Assembly: GCA_046349975.1 (NCBI GenBank)
Contig: JAXMBH010000002.1
Coordinates: 62,001 to 126,000, forward strand
Reading direction: 5' to 3'
Length of the DNA: 64,000 nt
Source of the DNA: JABDGM01 sp046349975
GTDB taxonomy: Bacteria; Planctomycetota; Planctomycetia; Pirellulales; Lacipirellulaceae
This document shows, in pieces, positions 35,015 through 44,889 of this stretch (position 1 is the stretch's first letter; every line of letters starts with the position of its first letter). The translations under genes were made by a program, and so were the position numbers. A model generated the notes under the pieces. The model saw only the letters and a list, made by a program, of their open reading frames with translations, was not told where the DNA came from and ran no database searches.

Positions 35015-36168
35015 AGCTGTTCAAGTACATTTGGCGAAACGCGATGCGCAATAAGCTGCGCACGAGCCTGACGATCCTTTCGGTCGGCTTCAGCCTCGCG
35101 CTGATGACGGTGCTGTATGGCTACCTCGCGATGCAGCGAGTGTGGGGGAACGAGTCGAAGCTCTACAACCGCATCGTCGTGATGAACAAGCAGGGCTTTT
35201 CCGGCAAGATTCCGATCGCGTACGTGGATTACGTGCGGCGGATGGACGGGATCAAGGCGGCGGTGCCATTCGCGTGGTACGGCGGCCAATATAAAGAAGA
35301 GAAGATGCCGTTCGCTCAGTTTGCGACCGACCCGAACGAAGTGTTCAATGTGTGGGCCGAGTACGTGATTCCGCCCGATCAACTTTCGGCATGGCAGCAT
35401 AATCGGCAGGGTTGCGTGGTCGATCGCCGCTTGGCAGAGCAGCGGGGATGGAAAGTCGGCGAAAAGATCCCGCTGCAGGGGACGTATTATCCGTTTGACT
35501 TGCAGCTGGAGTTGGTTGGGATTTTTGATACGCCGCAGCCAATCGCTTCGCTGTGGTTCGATTGGAAATACCTCGACGAAGGCCTGCGGAACCAACAAGC
35601 CAAGGAGACTGGCAATGCCGGCACGGTGTTCGCGAAGGCGAACTCAGCGGCGGTGATTCCTGGGCTGTGCGCGGCGATTGATGACCATTACGCCAGCTCC
35701 GATAACCCGACACGCACGCAAACCGAAGCGGCGTTCGCGCAGATTTTTCAGGATATGCTGGGAAATATTCAGGCATACATTCGCAACATTGGGCTGGCGG
35801 TCATGTTTTCGCTCACGCTGGTCGCCGCGAATGCGATGGCGATGTCGATGCGCGAACGAACAACGGAAGTTGCTGTGCTGAAGGCGATCGGTTTCTCCCG
35901 GGCTCGCGTGCTCAATATGGTTTTGGGCGAGTCGTGTTTTATCTCGGCGCTGGGCGGCGTGATGGGCCTCGCCGTCGGCGGTGGATTTCTGCAACTTTTG
36001 TATATGGCGATGCCGCAGGTCATCCCGTTTTCGTTTGTGGATATGGCTGGCCCGTGGATGCTGGGCATCGTCGGGGCTGCCATTGGAATCGGCTTCGTGA
36101 GTGGTGTTGTACCGGCGGTGCGGGCCGCTCAACTGTCGGTGATCGACGGTCTGCGTCGCGTTGTTTAG
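35011..36168 (+). CDS. FtsX/MacB-type ABC permease 1
   Basis: 385 residues from the GTG overlapping the ATPase stop. A transmembrane helix at ~15-40 (NKLRTSLTILSVGFSLALMT) is followed by a large periplasmic domain (~45-255). Three C-terminal helices of the FtsX fold come next (IGLAVMFSLTLVAANAMAMSM, ALGGVMGLAVGGGFLQLL, WMLGIVGAAIGIGFVSGVV), ending in the typical P-A-V-R-A-A. The coupling segment RERTTEVAVLKAIGFSRARV contacts the ATPase. It probably pairs with permease 2 as a heterodimer. Confidence 0.88.
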   Translation: MKLFKYIWRNAMRNKLRTSLTILSVGFSLALMTVLYGYLAMQRVWGNESKLYNRIVVMNKQGFSGKIPIAYVDYVRRMDGIKAAVPFAWYGGQYKEEKMPFAQFATDPNEVFNVWAEYVIPPDQLSAWQHNRQGCVVDRRLAEQRGWKVGEKIPLQGTYYPFDLQLELVGIFDTPQPIASLWFDWKYLDEGLRNQQAKETGNAGTVFAKANSAAVIPGLCAAIDDHYASSDNPTRTQTEAAFAQIFQDMLGNIQAYIRNIGLAVMFSLTLVAANAMAMSMRERTTEVAVLKAIGFSRARVLNMVLGESCFISALGGVMGLAVGGGFLQLLYMAMPQVIPFSFVDMAGPWMLGIVGAAIGIGFVSGVVPAVRAAQLSVIDGLRRVV

Positions 36169-36223
36169 AAGTTGGCCTTGCTCACCGTCCAAGGATTCGA
36201 ACCGCAATGGATTTCACGGCCGA

Positions 36224-37384
36224 ATGATTCCTGTCAAATACAATTTTCGCAATCTGCGCGTTCGCTGGATGACGACGGTCATGACAGTCATTGGCACGGC
36301 GCTGGTCGTGTGGGCGTCGGTGCTGGCGTTCGGTCTTACGGAAGGTCTCGAGCACGCGCTGCGGATCACGGGCGACAAGCTCGACTTGATTGTGCTGCGC
36401 AAGGGCTCACAGGATGAAACCTCGAGCGGCATCGAGCTGAACACGGCGCGACAAATCGCGACGCTCGAGGGCATCGCGCGCGACGCGCAGGGGCGGCCGC
36501 TGTGCTCGGTCGAGTTTGTGACGATTATCACGCACCCGCGGCGGGCGGGAGGCGGCATTACGAACATCATTGTCCGCGGGATGGAGGATACGGGCCGGGC
36601 GCTGCGGCCGGGGTTCCGCATCGTGGAAGGCCGCGATTTGACGCCGGGGGTGAACGAAGCCATTACCAGCCGCTCGATGGGCGAGCGATTTGAGAATCTG
36701 GGAGTCGGCAGCAAGATCGATATCAACAAGGTCGAGTTTACGATTGTCGGCCACTTCGAAGCATCGGGGAGTGCGGCGGAATCGGAGGTGTGGACGGACT
36801 TGCGCGATCTGACGAACGCTCGGCGGACGCCCGGGGCAGTATCGGATGTGAACCTGCACGCTGCCGACGAGCGTGCGAAGCTCGCGCTGATGGAACGCAT
36901 CAAGAGCGATGAACGATTCCAGTTCAAAGTGATCGATGAGCCCAGCTATTTTGAAGATCAGATGACGGCGTCGATCGCGATTCGCATCGTCGGCTACTTC
37001 ATCGCGGCGTTCCTCACGGTGGGCGCGATGTTTGGCGCCGCTAATACGATGTACGCCGCGGTGGCCAGCCGCGCTCGCGAAATCGGCACGTTGCGAGCGC
37101 TGGGGTTCCCGCGGCGCAGCATTCTGTTTTCGTTCCTGCTCGAGTCGATTGTGCTGTGCCTGATCGGCGGCGTGGTCGGCTGCCTTGCCACCCTGCCATT
37201 TAACGGCATGTCCACCGGCACGGCCAACTGGGCCACGTTCAGCGAAATCACGTTTGCGTTTCGCTTCGGCCCGAGGGTGATGATTCAAGGCCTGCTGTTG
37301 GCGTTCACAATGGGCCTGATCGGCGGGCTGTTTCCCGCAATTCGTGCCGTGCGGCTCAATACCATCACCGCGCTGCGCGCGTAA
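36224..37384 (+). CDS. FtsX/MacB-type ABC permease 2
   Basis: 386 residues from ATG 36224; the RBS is weak, and in-frame sequence upstream overlaps nothing recognisable. It has the same fold as permease 1: an N-terminal helix (WMTTVMTVIGTALVVWASVLA), a periplasmic domain (VRGMEDTGRALRPGFRIVEG is MacB-like) and C-terminal helices ending P-A-I-R-A-V-R-L. The coupling segment is SRAREIGTLRALGFPRRSI. Two diverged permeases with one ATPase suggest a heterodimeric exporter. Confidence 0.87.
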   Translation: MIPVKYNFRNLRVRWMTTVMTVIGTALVVWASVLAFGLTEGLEHALRITGDKLDLIVLRKGSQDETSSGIELNTARQIATLEGIARDAQGRPLCSVEFVTIITHPRRAGGGITNIIVRGMEDTGRALRPGFRIVEGRDLTPGVNEAITSRSMGERFENLGVGSKIDINKVEFTIVGHFEASGSAAESEVWTDLRDLTNARRTPGAVSDVNLHAADERAKLALMERIKSDERFQFKVIDEPSYFEDQMTASIAIRIVGYFIAAFLTVGAMFGAANTMYAAVASRAREIGTLRALGFPRRSILFSFLLESIVLCLIGGVVGCLATLPFNGMSTGTANWATFSEITFAFRFGPRVMIQGLLLAFTMGLIGGLFPAIRAVRLNTITALRA

Positions 37385-37440
37385 TATTGGTAAGTCGCCG
37401 CCGTAGCCTTAGTATTCTCGACCGCACCTGACCGCACCGC

Positions 37441-39249
37441 ATGGCACCACTCGTCCGCTTGAACGATGTCACAATGGGCTTTGTTGGGCCGCCGCTCTTG
37501 GATGGCGTGACGAGCCAGATCGAGCCGCTGCAGCGCATCGGTCTCCTGGGCCGCAATGGCTCGGGGAAGACGACGCTCATGCGGCTGCTCGCCGGCGAGA
37601 TGAAGCCCGATCACGGCGAATGCACGGTGCTGCCGGGCGTGAAAGTGTCGATGCTGCCGCAGGAAGTGCCGCAGGATTTGCCGGGCTCGATCAGCGACGT
37701 CGTGCTCGCCGGCCTGCCGCCGGAAGAACTTGATGAATCGCACATGTGGCATTCGCAGCAGCGCGTCGAGCGGTTGCTCACGCAGATGAATCTCGACGGC
37801 GATGTGCCCGCGAACAGCCTCTCGGCCGGGATGAAACGCCGCGTGCTGTTGGCGCAGTCGCTCATTGCCCAGCCGAGCTTGCTGCTGCTCGATGAACCGA
37901 CAAATCACCTGGATATCGACACGATTTCCTGGCTCGAAGATTTCCTGCTGCGCTGGCCGGCCGCCCTGCTCTTCGTAACGCACGATCGCGCGTTCCTCCG
38001 GCGGTTGGCCACGCGGATTTGGGAAATTGATCGCGGCCATCTGTTCGATTGGTCGTGCGACTACGATACGTTTCTCGATCGCAAAGAGCAGGCGCTTGCG
38101 GCAGAAGAGAAGCAGAACGCGCTGTTCGACAAGAAGCTCGCTCAAGAAGAAGCGTGGATCCGGCAGGGCATCAAGGCGCGCCGCACGCGGAATGAGGGGC
38201 GGGTGCGGGCGCTCAAGGCGATGCGTGTGGAACGCGCTCAACGGCGCGAACGCAGCGGCACGGCGAAACTTGAAGTTTACACTGCCGAACGCAGCGGCAT
38301 GTTGGTCGCGAATGCCGAGAACATTTCGTTCGCGTATGGCGAGCGCTCGATCGTGCGTGACTTTTCCACGGCGATCATGCGGGGCGACAAGGTCGGCCTC
38401 ATCGGCCCCAACGGCGTCGGCAAGACGACGCTCATCCGCTTGCTGCTTGGCCAGCTCAAACCGCAAAGCGGTTCGGTTCGGCTCGGGGCCAATTTGCAGA
38501 TCGCGTACTTTGATCAGTTACGGGAGCAACTCGACGCCGAGAGGACGGTTCAAGAAAACCTCGGCACGGGCGGCGAGATGGTGAACATCAACGGTCGGTC
38601 GCGGCACGTGCTCGGTTATCTGCAGGATTTTCTGTTCTCCGCGGACCGCGCGCGGTCGCTAGTGCGCTTCCTCTCGGGTGGGGAGCGCAATCGCCTCTTG
38701 CTTGCTCGGCTATTCCTGCGGCCGGCGAACGTCATCGTCCTGGATGAGCCCACGAATGATCTCGACGCCGAAACGCTGGAGCTGCTGGAAAGCCGGCTGG
38801 TCGAGTTTCCCGGCACTATATTATTGGTGAGCCACGACCGCGAGTTTCTCAATGAGGTCGTCACGAGCACGATCGTGTTCGAGCCGGCGGGCGTGCGGGA
38901 ATATGTTGGCGGTTACGACGACTGGCTGCGGCAGCGGCCGGCCGCGGCGCCATCGGTCGCTTCGAGTTCGAGTACCGTGGTTCGAGAGAAAAGTGTGGCC
39001 GCAGTGCCGGCTGCCGCCAAGAAAAGAAAGCTTTCGTACCAGGAATCGCGGGAACTGACGTCGCTGCCGACGACGATCGAGCAACTCGATGCCGAGCTTG
39101 CGGAACTTCATAACCTGATGGCCCAACCGGACTTCTATCGGCGACCGCCCAGTGAAATTGCCGCGGCTCAATCGCGGGCCAAGGATGCTCAATCAAAGCT
39201 CGACAATGCCTATCGCCGCTGGGAAGAGCTGGAGGAATTTGCGGAGTGA
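37441..39249 (+). CDS. uup: ABC-F ATPase (Uup-like)
   Basis: 602 residues. There are two ATP-binding cassettes: Walker A G-R-N-G-S-G-K-T-T and G-P-N-G-V-G-K-T-T, signatures LSAGMKRRVLLAQ and LSGGERNRLLLAR, Walker B LLLLDEPTNHLD and VIVLDEPTNDLD. The linker between them is a charged helix pair (EKQNALFDKKLAQEEAWIRQG). A C-terminal coiled coil (~530-600; TIEQLDAELAELHNLM) is the mark of Uup rather than EttA. No membrane helix is present. ABC-F proteins act on ribosomes, and Uup is also linked to DNA transposition and repair in E. coli. It begins 56 bp after the exporter genes but is probably functionally separate. Confidence 0.9.
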   Translation: MAPLVRLNDVTMGFVGPPLLDGVTSQIEPLQRIGLLGRNGSGKTTLMRLLAGEMKPDHGECTVLPGVKVSMLPQEVPQDLPGSISDVVLAGLPPEELDESHMWHSQQRVERLLTQMNLDGDVPANSLSAGMKRRVLLAQSLIAQPSLLLLDEPTNHLDIDTISWLEDFLLRWPAALLFVTHDRAFLRRLATRIWEIDRGHLFDWSCDYDTFLDRKEQALAAEEKQNALFDKKLAQEEAWIRQGIKARRTRNEGRVRALKAMRVERAQRRERSGTAKLEVYTAERSGMLVANAENISFAYGERSIVRDFSTAIMRGDKVGLIGPNGVGKTTLIRLLLGQLKPQSGSVRLGANLQIAYFDQLREQLDAERTVQENLGTGGEMVNINGRSRHVLGYLQDFLFSADRARSLVRFLSGGERNRLLLARLFLRPANVIVLDEPTNDLDAETLELLESRLVEFPGTILLVSHDREFLNEVVTSTIVFEPAGVREYVGGYDDWLRQRPAAAPSVASSSSTVVREKSVAAVPAAAKKRKLSYQESRELTSLPTTIEQLDAELAELHNLMAQPDFYRRPPSEIAAAQSRAKDAQSKLDNAYRRWEELEEFAE

Positions 39250-39600
39250 GCCTTACCCCGCGAGGCCAAAATACGGTCGCCGTGGCGGGAAATTCGGTAA
39301 GAATACGCGGCGAATCCCCCACATCACGCGGTTTTGTTAATCCTTATATCTTCCGGTTGGCGGGGTGCGGTCCCCCCTGTAGCGGATTTATTGGCTGGCT
39401 ATCGCTGTATCCCGAGCGTACACTGACAGGCGTCGGTTGATCCCACCTGGCGCGTTTCCATGACGCGTCTCTGTCGGCCGCACTGGTCGACTTCGTTGCA
39501 TTGGTAAGTGGCTGTTGGCCCAGCCACGCAGATTGATTCGCTCTGCGATGCGCGCAGGGCGCCTGTTAACCCAGCACCACTTCATCAGAAGGGGGAACGT
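39250..39600. other. Intergenic region upstream of the secretin-like gene
   Basis: 350 bp between the ABC-F gene and the secretin-like gene. I see no gene, clear promoter pair or hairpin. An AGAAGGGGG stretch directly before ATG 39601 provides its RBS. Confidence 0.5.
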
Positions 39601-42298
39601 ATGGCCGTTAACATTCTTTTGCTGCGGAAGCTTTGCGCCGGCGTTGTTGGCCAGCTTATGGTGTTGATTGGCGTGTTGGCGTTGGTCGCGATGGCCGAGG
39701 CAACGGTTGCCGCCCAGCCTGCTAAAACAGAGTCGGCTGCGGATGGCGCGCCCCCCGCTTCGGCTGCCGTTCCGGCGGCAACTCCTTCGGCCGGGGTACC
39801 TGCATCTAACCCATCGGCAGCAAATCAGCCGCTCAAGGGGGCTGCGGCAGCCGGCACGAACGCTGCTGGTTCGAGTTCGCCCGCTGGGAGCGATGCGGCC
39901 GATGAGTCGACTAAACTGGTCCAGCTCGATTTCCAGGATCAAAAATGGTTGCCCGTGCTGCAATGGGTGGCCGAACAGCGGCATCTCAATCTTGATTGGC
40001 AGCAATTGCCCGAAGGCACATTGAACCTGACGAGTGCCCGGCAATACACCATTGACGAAGCGGAAGACCTGATCAACATGCAGCTGCTTGCGCGGGTTTA
40101 CGTTACTGCAATTCGGGGAAGTGCTGCGCGTGGTGCCGCTCAAGAATGTGGATGTGACGCTTGTGCCGCGGGTTACGCCGGAAGAGCTCGCCACGTTGCA
40201 GCCGCACCGCTTTGTGCGGGTTACGTTCCCACTCACCTGGATGCTCGCCGACGAAGCCGCGAGCGAGTTCAAACCGCTCATCAGCCCGTACGGTCAGTTG
40301 CTGCCGATGGCGAGCTCGAATCGGCTCGAAACGATGGATGCCGTGGCCAACTTGCGCGAGATGTATCGCGTGCTCACGCGGGCCGAGGGCGATGAGACCC
40401 GCCGCGAGCGCGTCGCGGAGTTTCGGCTGAAGCACCGCAAGGCGGAAGAGGTGGCGATCAAAGTGCGGCAGCTGCTGGGTTTGCCGCCGGAGACTTCGCA
40501 GCCCACGGCCGACACGCAGACGCAGCTGGACATCGAAACGACGAAATTCCGCAATGAGGCGGTCAAGCAATTGGGCGCGGGCGCGCAGCCGCTGCTCAAG
40601 GATAAGTCGGAAGTGCATTTGGTCGTGAACGTTGAAGAGAACAGCATTCTCATCAACGGCCGGCCGGACAAAATCGAGATCGTGCGGCAGGCGATCGAGG
40701 CGATGGACAAGCCCGAGCCGCCGCGCGAGTCGTCGTGGGACACGTTCAATCGGGTGAAGGTGTATCCGCTCAGCGGCATCGATCCGCAAGCCATAACGCA
40801 GCTGATGGCTTCGATCCAGCGGGCGGGCAACATTGATAAAGCGACCAAAATTCAATACGACGCGTCGTACAATCGGCTCGTGGTCTTCGGAGCGCCGGAA
40901 GACCAAGTGACGGTCGGCGGCATCATCGACAGCTTCCGCACGGAAGGCCGACACGCCGAAGTACTGGCGCTTGAGCAGCTCGACGCCGCCTATGCGACGA
41001 AGGCCATCAAGCTTGTGCTGAAGAATCCCGAGCGGCCGTCGGCCACGCCCGGCGCAATAAGCGATGGGCGATTCCAAATCGAGTCGGACCCATCGCACAA
41101 TCGGCTGCTGCTGTGGGCGACACCGGCCGAAGTGAAGGAAGTTCGCACGTTTCTCGAAGGGCTGGGCGAAACGTTTGCTGCCGGCAGTGGTGCGCCGAAG
41201 ATGCACATCGTATCGCTCCGCGGCGCGAAGTCGGCCGTGGTGGCCGAGCGCCTAAAGACAATCTGGAAGGAACTCAGCGACGCGCCGCTGATCATCGAAT
41301 CTGGCCAAGGGCAATCGGCGCCGACGATGACGCCAGCCCCGCCGGCGACAACAACTCCGCCCGCGGTGAAACCGATGTTGGAACCGTCGGCAGGCACGCC
41401 GCCGCAGCCAGCGCCGATGGGGGATCGGATGGCGGCCGTGATTGCGAAAGTGCGGCTGGCATCGCAGCAGCACGAAGCGGCGACGGACGAGGGCCATCCG
41501 AACGACGCCTCTCCATCGCCGCCCGCCCAATCTTTCGAGCCGCCTGCTGAAAAAGGCACGCAGCCCGTGCGCGTGCTGGCAGATAAGGATGATGAGATGA
41601 TCATCGTGTCGCGGGATCCCAATGCGGCGGAGGTGGCGAAGAATTTCGTCGAGCAGATCGTGCCTGGCGGCGATGTCGAAGTGATCACGCTCAAGTACGC
41701 GCAAGCGGCAATGATCAAAATGCAGATCGAGCAAATGCTCGCGCACACGCGCACTGGTGATGCGTCGGTGTTGAATTCCGATCCGCCGCTGGTGATCGAG
41801 GCCGACTCGCGGACGAACCGGCTGATGATTCAGCACGCGTCATCGCGACAGATGGAGCTGATTAAGGAGATTGTTCCGCTGTTGGATCAGCCGGAGCAAG
41901 GCGACGAGCGGCTGGCGCGTAAACAGCAGATTTATCATGCCCAGAAGAAGCGGGCCTCGGAAATCGCGTCGGTGGTGAAGGATGTGTTCCGCGATCTGCT
42001 GAGCACGAGCGACAAGATATTTGATGCCCGCACTGGCACACGGCCGTTCGGCTACAATCAGGCGATGGCGGCCACGAGCAAGAGTCCCGAATATGCCGGG
42101 CTGTTATCGGTCGGCGTCGATGAGTCGGGCAACTCGCTGGTGATCTCAGCCCCGGGCTACCTGATCGACGAAGTCATGCAGGTTGTGAAGCTTGTCGATA
42201 CGAACGCCAGCAGCGAGAAGATTGCGGTGGTGCCCGTGTCGCGAGCGGCGCGGGCAAATGTCGGCGAGGCACTCAATCGGCTGCTAAAGTCGAAGTGA
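39601..42298 (+). pseudogene. Secretin-N/NolW-repeat protein broken by a frameshift
   Basis: Two frames join into one protein of about 900 residues. Frame 1 from ATG 39601 has a signal-type N-terminus (LMVLIGVLALVAMAEATVAA), a Pro/Ala linker and a start that reads LTSARQYTIDEAEDLINMQLLAR. Frame 2 carries on from ~40090 with G-F-T-L-L-Q-F-G-E-V-L-R-V-V-P-L, then repeated secretin-N/NolW-like modules (KVYPLSGIDPQAITQLMAS; HIVSLRGAKSAVVAERL; EVITLKYAQAAMIKMQIEQ). The expected junction LLARGFTLL would need GCGCGCGGG where the sequence has GCGCGGG (40090-40096), i.e. loss of one GC dinucleotide. It lacks the outer-membrane secretin barrel. It could be a genuine mutation or a sequencing error; the downstream frame is undamaged, which favours error or very recent loss. 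Confidence 0.78.
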
Positions 42299-42320
42299 GC
42301 GTTCGAACCGCGAAGGTGAT

Positions 42321-43334
42321 TTACGGCTGATGCGTGTGTGCGTAATCGACCATTGCTTGCACATTTGCGAGCGGTGTATCGCGAACGATTTCGCAGCCGG
42401 CGCCGACAATGTATCGTGGACCGGCCTGGCGGTGGCACTCGGCAAATGACGTGGCCACTTCGTCCGGCGACGCGTCGCGAAGGCCGACTACTGGGTTGAC
42501 GTTGCCGAGCACGATTTGATTCGGCCCCATCACACGGCGTGCCTCGGCGATTGACACGGGATAGTCAAGATCGACGATTTCGCAGCCGAGCCGGCCCATG
42601 CCATCGAGGATGCGCGTGGTGTTACCGCAAATGTGGAGTCGCACGGCGGCGCCCATCGCGTGCAGGCCATCGACCAGCTTCTTTTCGTACGGCCACACGA
42701 ACTCTTCGTAGAATCTGGGTCCAATGAGCGAGGCCGCGGCATCGCCGACGCCGATGATGTCGGCACCGGCAGCGACTTGTGCTTGCGCATAGCGCAGCTC
42801 CATTTCGACGACGAAGTCAAACAAGTCGCGGACGAACGCCGGGTCGTCATAGAAGTCGAGCATCAGCGAGTTGATGCCGCGGAGGTCGGCGGCTTCGGCG
42901 CAGGGGCCTTCGACCCAGCCCAGTATTGCTTTTTCGTGGCCGACTTGCGACTTCATGAGCTCAATCGCGCGGACAGCGGAATGCATGCGGCCGCCGCCGA
43001 GTGGCTCCGGCCTCTGCAACTGCTTGAGCTTCGTCTTGTCGGCCAGCAATGCTTCACTTTCGATGATCGCCGCCGGTTGATCGTCGTAGAATTCGACCCG
43101 GGCGCCGCAATCGAAGGCCTCGCGCGCGGGATCCGACATCGTCGACACTAAATCGAAGTCGAATTTCTCGGCGGTTCGCATCTGCGCTTCGGCGAGCACT
43201 TGGAAATCGCGCACGTACTGGCCGTATTTCATGCCGATCTGATCGGCGCAGAACATCATGACGACCGGCATCAGCGGGAGCCGGTCGACGGGCCGACCTT
43301 TCAGGAACGCGAACACTCGTTCTCGACTGTTCAT
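42321..43334 (-). CDS. UroD-family corrinoid methyltransferase 1
   Basis: 337 residues from ATG 43334. It begins M-N-S-R-E-R-V-F-A-F-L-K-G-R-P-V-D-R-L-P, the family opener. Other marks are GWVEGPCAEAADLRG, GADIIGVGDAAASLIGP, VRLHICGNTTRILDGM (His and Cys of a likely zinc site), IVLGNVNPV and GAGCEIVRDTPLANVQAMV. This matches MtaA/MtbA-type methyl-cobamide transferases rather than haem-pathway HemE. It would move a methyl group between a corrinoid protein and a thiol or methyl substrate. It sits beside the corrinoid protein and reactivation genes. Confidence 0.82.
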   Translation of the reverse strand: MNSRERVFAFLKGRPVDRLPLMPVVMMFCADQIGMKYGQYVRDFQVLAEAQMRTAEKFDFDLVSTMSDPAREAFDCGARVEFYDDQPAAIIESEALLADKTKLKQLQRPEPLGGGRMHSAVRAIELMKSQVGHEKAILGWVEGPCAEAADLRGINSLMLDFYDDPAFVRDLFDFVVEMELRYAQAQVAAGADIIGVGDAAASLIGPRFYEEFVWPYEKKLVDGLHAMGAAVRLHICGNTTRILDGMGRLGCEIVDLDYPVSIAEARRVMGPNQIVLGNVNPVVGLRDASPDEVATSFAECHRQAGPRYIVGAGCEIVRDTPLANVQAMVDYAHTHQP

Positions 43335-43374
43335 TGCATCGCCACGGGAAAACGGTTGTCGACAAAAAACAGTG

Positions 43375-44100
43375 TTAACGTCGCATCGAGCAGTTGTATA
43401 ACTCGCAGCGGTCACAGGGCGAGCCAAAGGCCGCCACGCGGTCGCTCAATCCCAAGCCGATGAGTCCCGAGATCGATTTTAGCGGTCGCATGAGGCAGCT
43501 TTCCGTGAGTGTTACGCCAACGTCGCTGCCCGCGAACAACTTGAATAGCGTGCGCTGTTCGGTGAGTGGCAGGCCGCAATACCCGGGGCTATAGGGTAAC
43601 GTTGGAGAGAAACCGAGCGGCCTGCCGGCCGCTCGCAGTTCGTCGAGAATCGCGGCCTCGGCCGCCTCGGCCCGTTCGGCTCCGACGGCATTGACGATCA
43701 TCGCCGCGAGGGGGTCGCCGCTGCACATCAACCTGGAGGCCAGGGCCTCGATCGCCGGCCCTGCCGTGGCGACGAATGCCGCCACGCAGTCGGCGGCTAC
43801 CAAATAGTCGCCCACGGCGCCGCGGAATTCGACCGTCTGGCCATCCGTTGATTGTGCCACTAAGCGATGCGCATCGAGCCGTGTGACTGAAAGCACCAGA
43901 TACGTGGCACGTGGCGCCGCCAGCTGGGCGGCTTCTGAAATCCACACTGTGAGCATGGTTCGCAGCGTGGCCGAAGGTGCGACGCCTGACGGATAGCCGA
44001 GATATCGCAGCACTTCGCCTTCATCGACAGGCGCGGCAACGTGGTCAATACGGTGAAACTCACCGCCGAGCCGCGTCATTAATTGCGCTTTGGAACTCAC
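43375..44100 (-). CDS. MetH reactivation-domain-like protein (corrinoid activation)
   Basis: 241 residues, a stand-alone version of the C-terminal AdoMet-binding reactivation domain of B12-dependent methionine synthase. Visible marks are EVLRYLGYP at the start, YSPGYCGLPLTEQRTLFKLF, VGVTLTESCLMRPLKSISGLIG, and a C-terminal C-D-R-C-E-L-Y-N-C-S-M-R-R whose cysteines could bind metal. Family members reductively methylate inactive cob(II)alamin. It lies 40 bp upstream of UroD-type gene 1 on the same strand and 124 bp from the divergent corrinoid protein gene. Confidence 0.82.
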   Translation of the reverse strand: MSSKAQLMTRLGGEFHRIDHVAAPVDEGEVLRYLGYPSGVAPSATLRTMLTVWISEAAQLAAPRATYLVLSVTRLDAHRLVAQSTDGQTVEFRGAVGDYLVAADCVAAFVATAGPAIEALASRLMCSGDPLAAMIVNAVGAERAEAAEAAILDELRAAGRPLGFSPTLPYSPGYCGLPLTEQRTLFKLFAGSDVGVTLTESCLMRPLKSISGLIGLGLSDRVAAFGSPCDRCELYNCSMRR

Positions 44101-44172
44101 GATGAACCGCGCAGTCGCATTGCTGTGAACTGAGTGCGACGTTGATTCCCGTACAATCGTAACGCAAATCGC

Positions 44173-44178
44173 TTATAA
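44173..44178 (+). promoter_or_regulatory. Candidate -10 box for the corrinoid protein gene
   Basis: A TATAAT hexamer lies 47 bp before the corrinoid start codon, in the 124 bp divergent spacer. No -35 at the usual distance is obvious. No B12 riboswitch-like structure fits in the space available. Confidence 0.3.
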
Positions 44179-44224
44179 TTGGCACACCAGCTCTGGGGGT
44201 ATTTGCGGTTGCGAGGGAGATTCC

Positions 44225-44872
44225 ATGGTCGACACTGTTTTCGATCGTTCCGAGTTGTACGAAGCGGTATTGGCCGGCGATTTGAAGACGGCGGTCGAAG
44301 TCACCCGCGAGGCCCTGGCCGCCGGAGTCGATCCGCAGCAACTCGTGACCGAGCAGATGATCCCGGCGATGGACGAAGTGGGCCGGCGTTTTGAGGCGAA
44401 TGAGTACTTCGTGCCGGAACTATTGATCGCCGCAAGGGCGATGAAAGGTGCGCTCGAGCTAATTCGACCGCTGCTGGCCGAGCGTGGCATTGAGCCGGTG
44501 GGCCGCGTGCTGATCGGCACGGTGAAGGGCGACTTGCACGACATCGGCAAAGGGCTGGTCGCGGCGATGCTCGAGGGCGGCGGGTTCGACGTGATCGATT
44601 TGGGCGTCGATGTGCCGCCTGAGAAGTTCGTCGCTCTAGCTCAAGAGAAATCGGCGAATATCATCGCGGTTTCGGCTCTGCTGACGACGACGATGACCGG
44701 TATGAAGTCGGTGGTGAAGGCGGTTGAGGATGCAGGTCTCAAAGAGCGCTGCAAGGTGATTGTCGGCGGAGCGCCCGTCACTGAGAACTACGCTCACTCG
44801 ATTGGGGCGGATGGTTACAGCAATAGCGCGGCGGGAGCGGTGGCGCTGGCGCGGCGCTTGGTGGCGAGGTGA
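44225..44872 (+). CDS. Corrinoid (B12-binding) methyltransferase subunit, MtbC/MttC-like
   Basis: 215 residues with RBS GGGAGA upstream of ATG 44225. An N-terminal helical cap (~5-90; LVTEQMIPAMDEVGRRFEANE, YFVPELLIAARAMKGAL) is followed by the B12-binding fold with G-D-L-H-D-I-G-K-G, where H105 is the lower cobalt ligand. The GGFDVIDLGVDVPPEKFV and VSALLTTTM segments complete the nucleotide-tail pocket. These proteins shuttle methyl groups on cobalt between methyltransferases. The divergent reactivation gene and the flanking UroD-type and homocysteine methyltransferases are its expected partners. Confidence 0.92.
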   Translation: MVDTVFDRSELYEAVLAGDLKTAVEVTREALAAGVDPQQLVTEQMIPAMDEVGRRFEANEYFVPELLIAARAMKGALELIRPLLAERGIEPVGRVLIGTVKGDLHDIGKGLVAAMLEGGGFDVIDLGVDVPPEKFVALAQEKSANIIAVSALLTTTMTGMKSVVKAVEDAGLKERCKVIVGGAPVTENYAHSIGADGYSNSAAGAVALARRLVAR

Positions 44873-44889
44873 CGGTCTCGCGCCCGCGA

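Noticed and set aside
44101..44224. Cobalamin riboswitch before the corrinoid genes
   Set aside because: The divergent spacer is only 124 bp and shows no B12-box-like core or long-range pairing.
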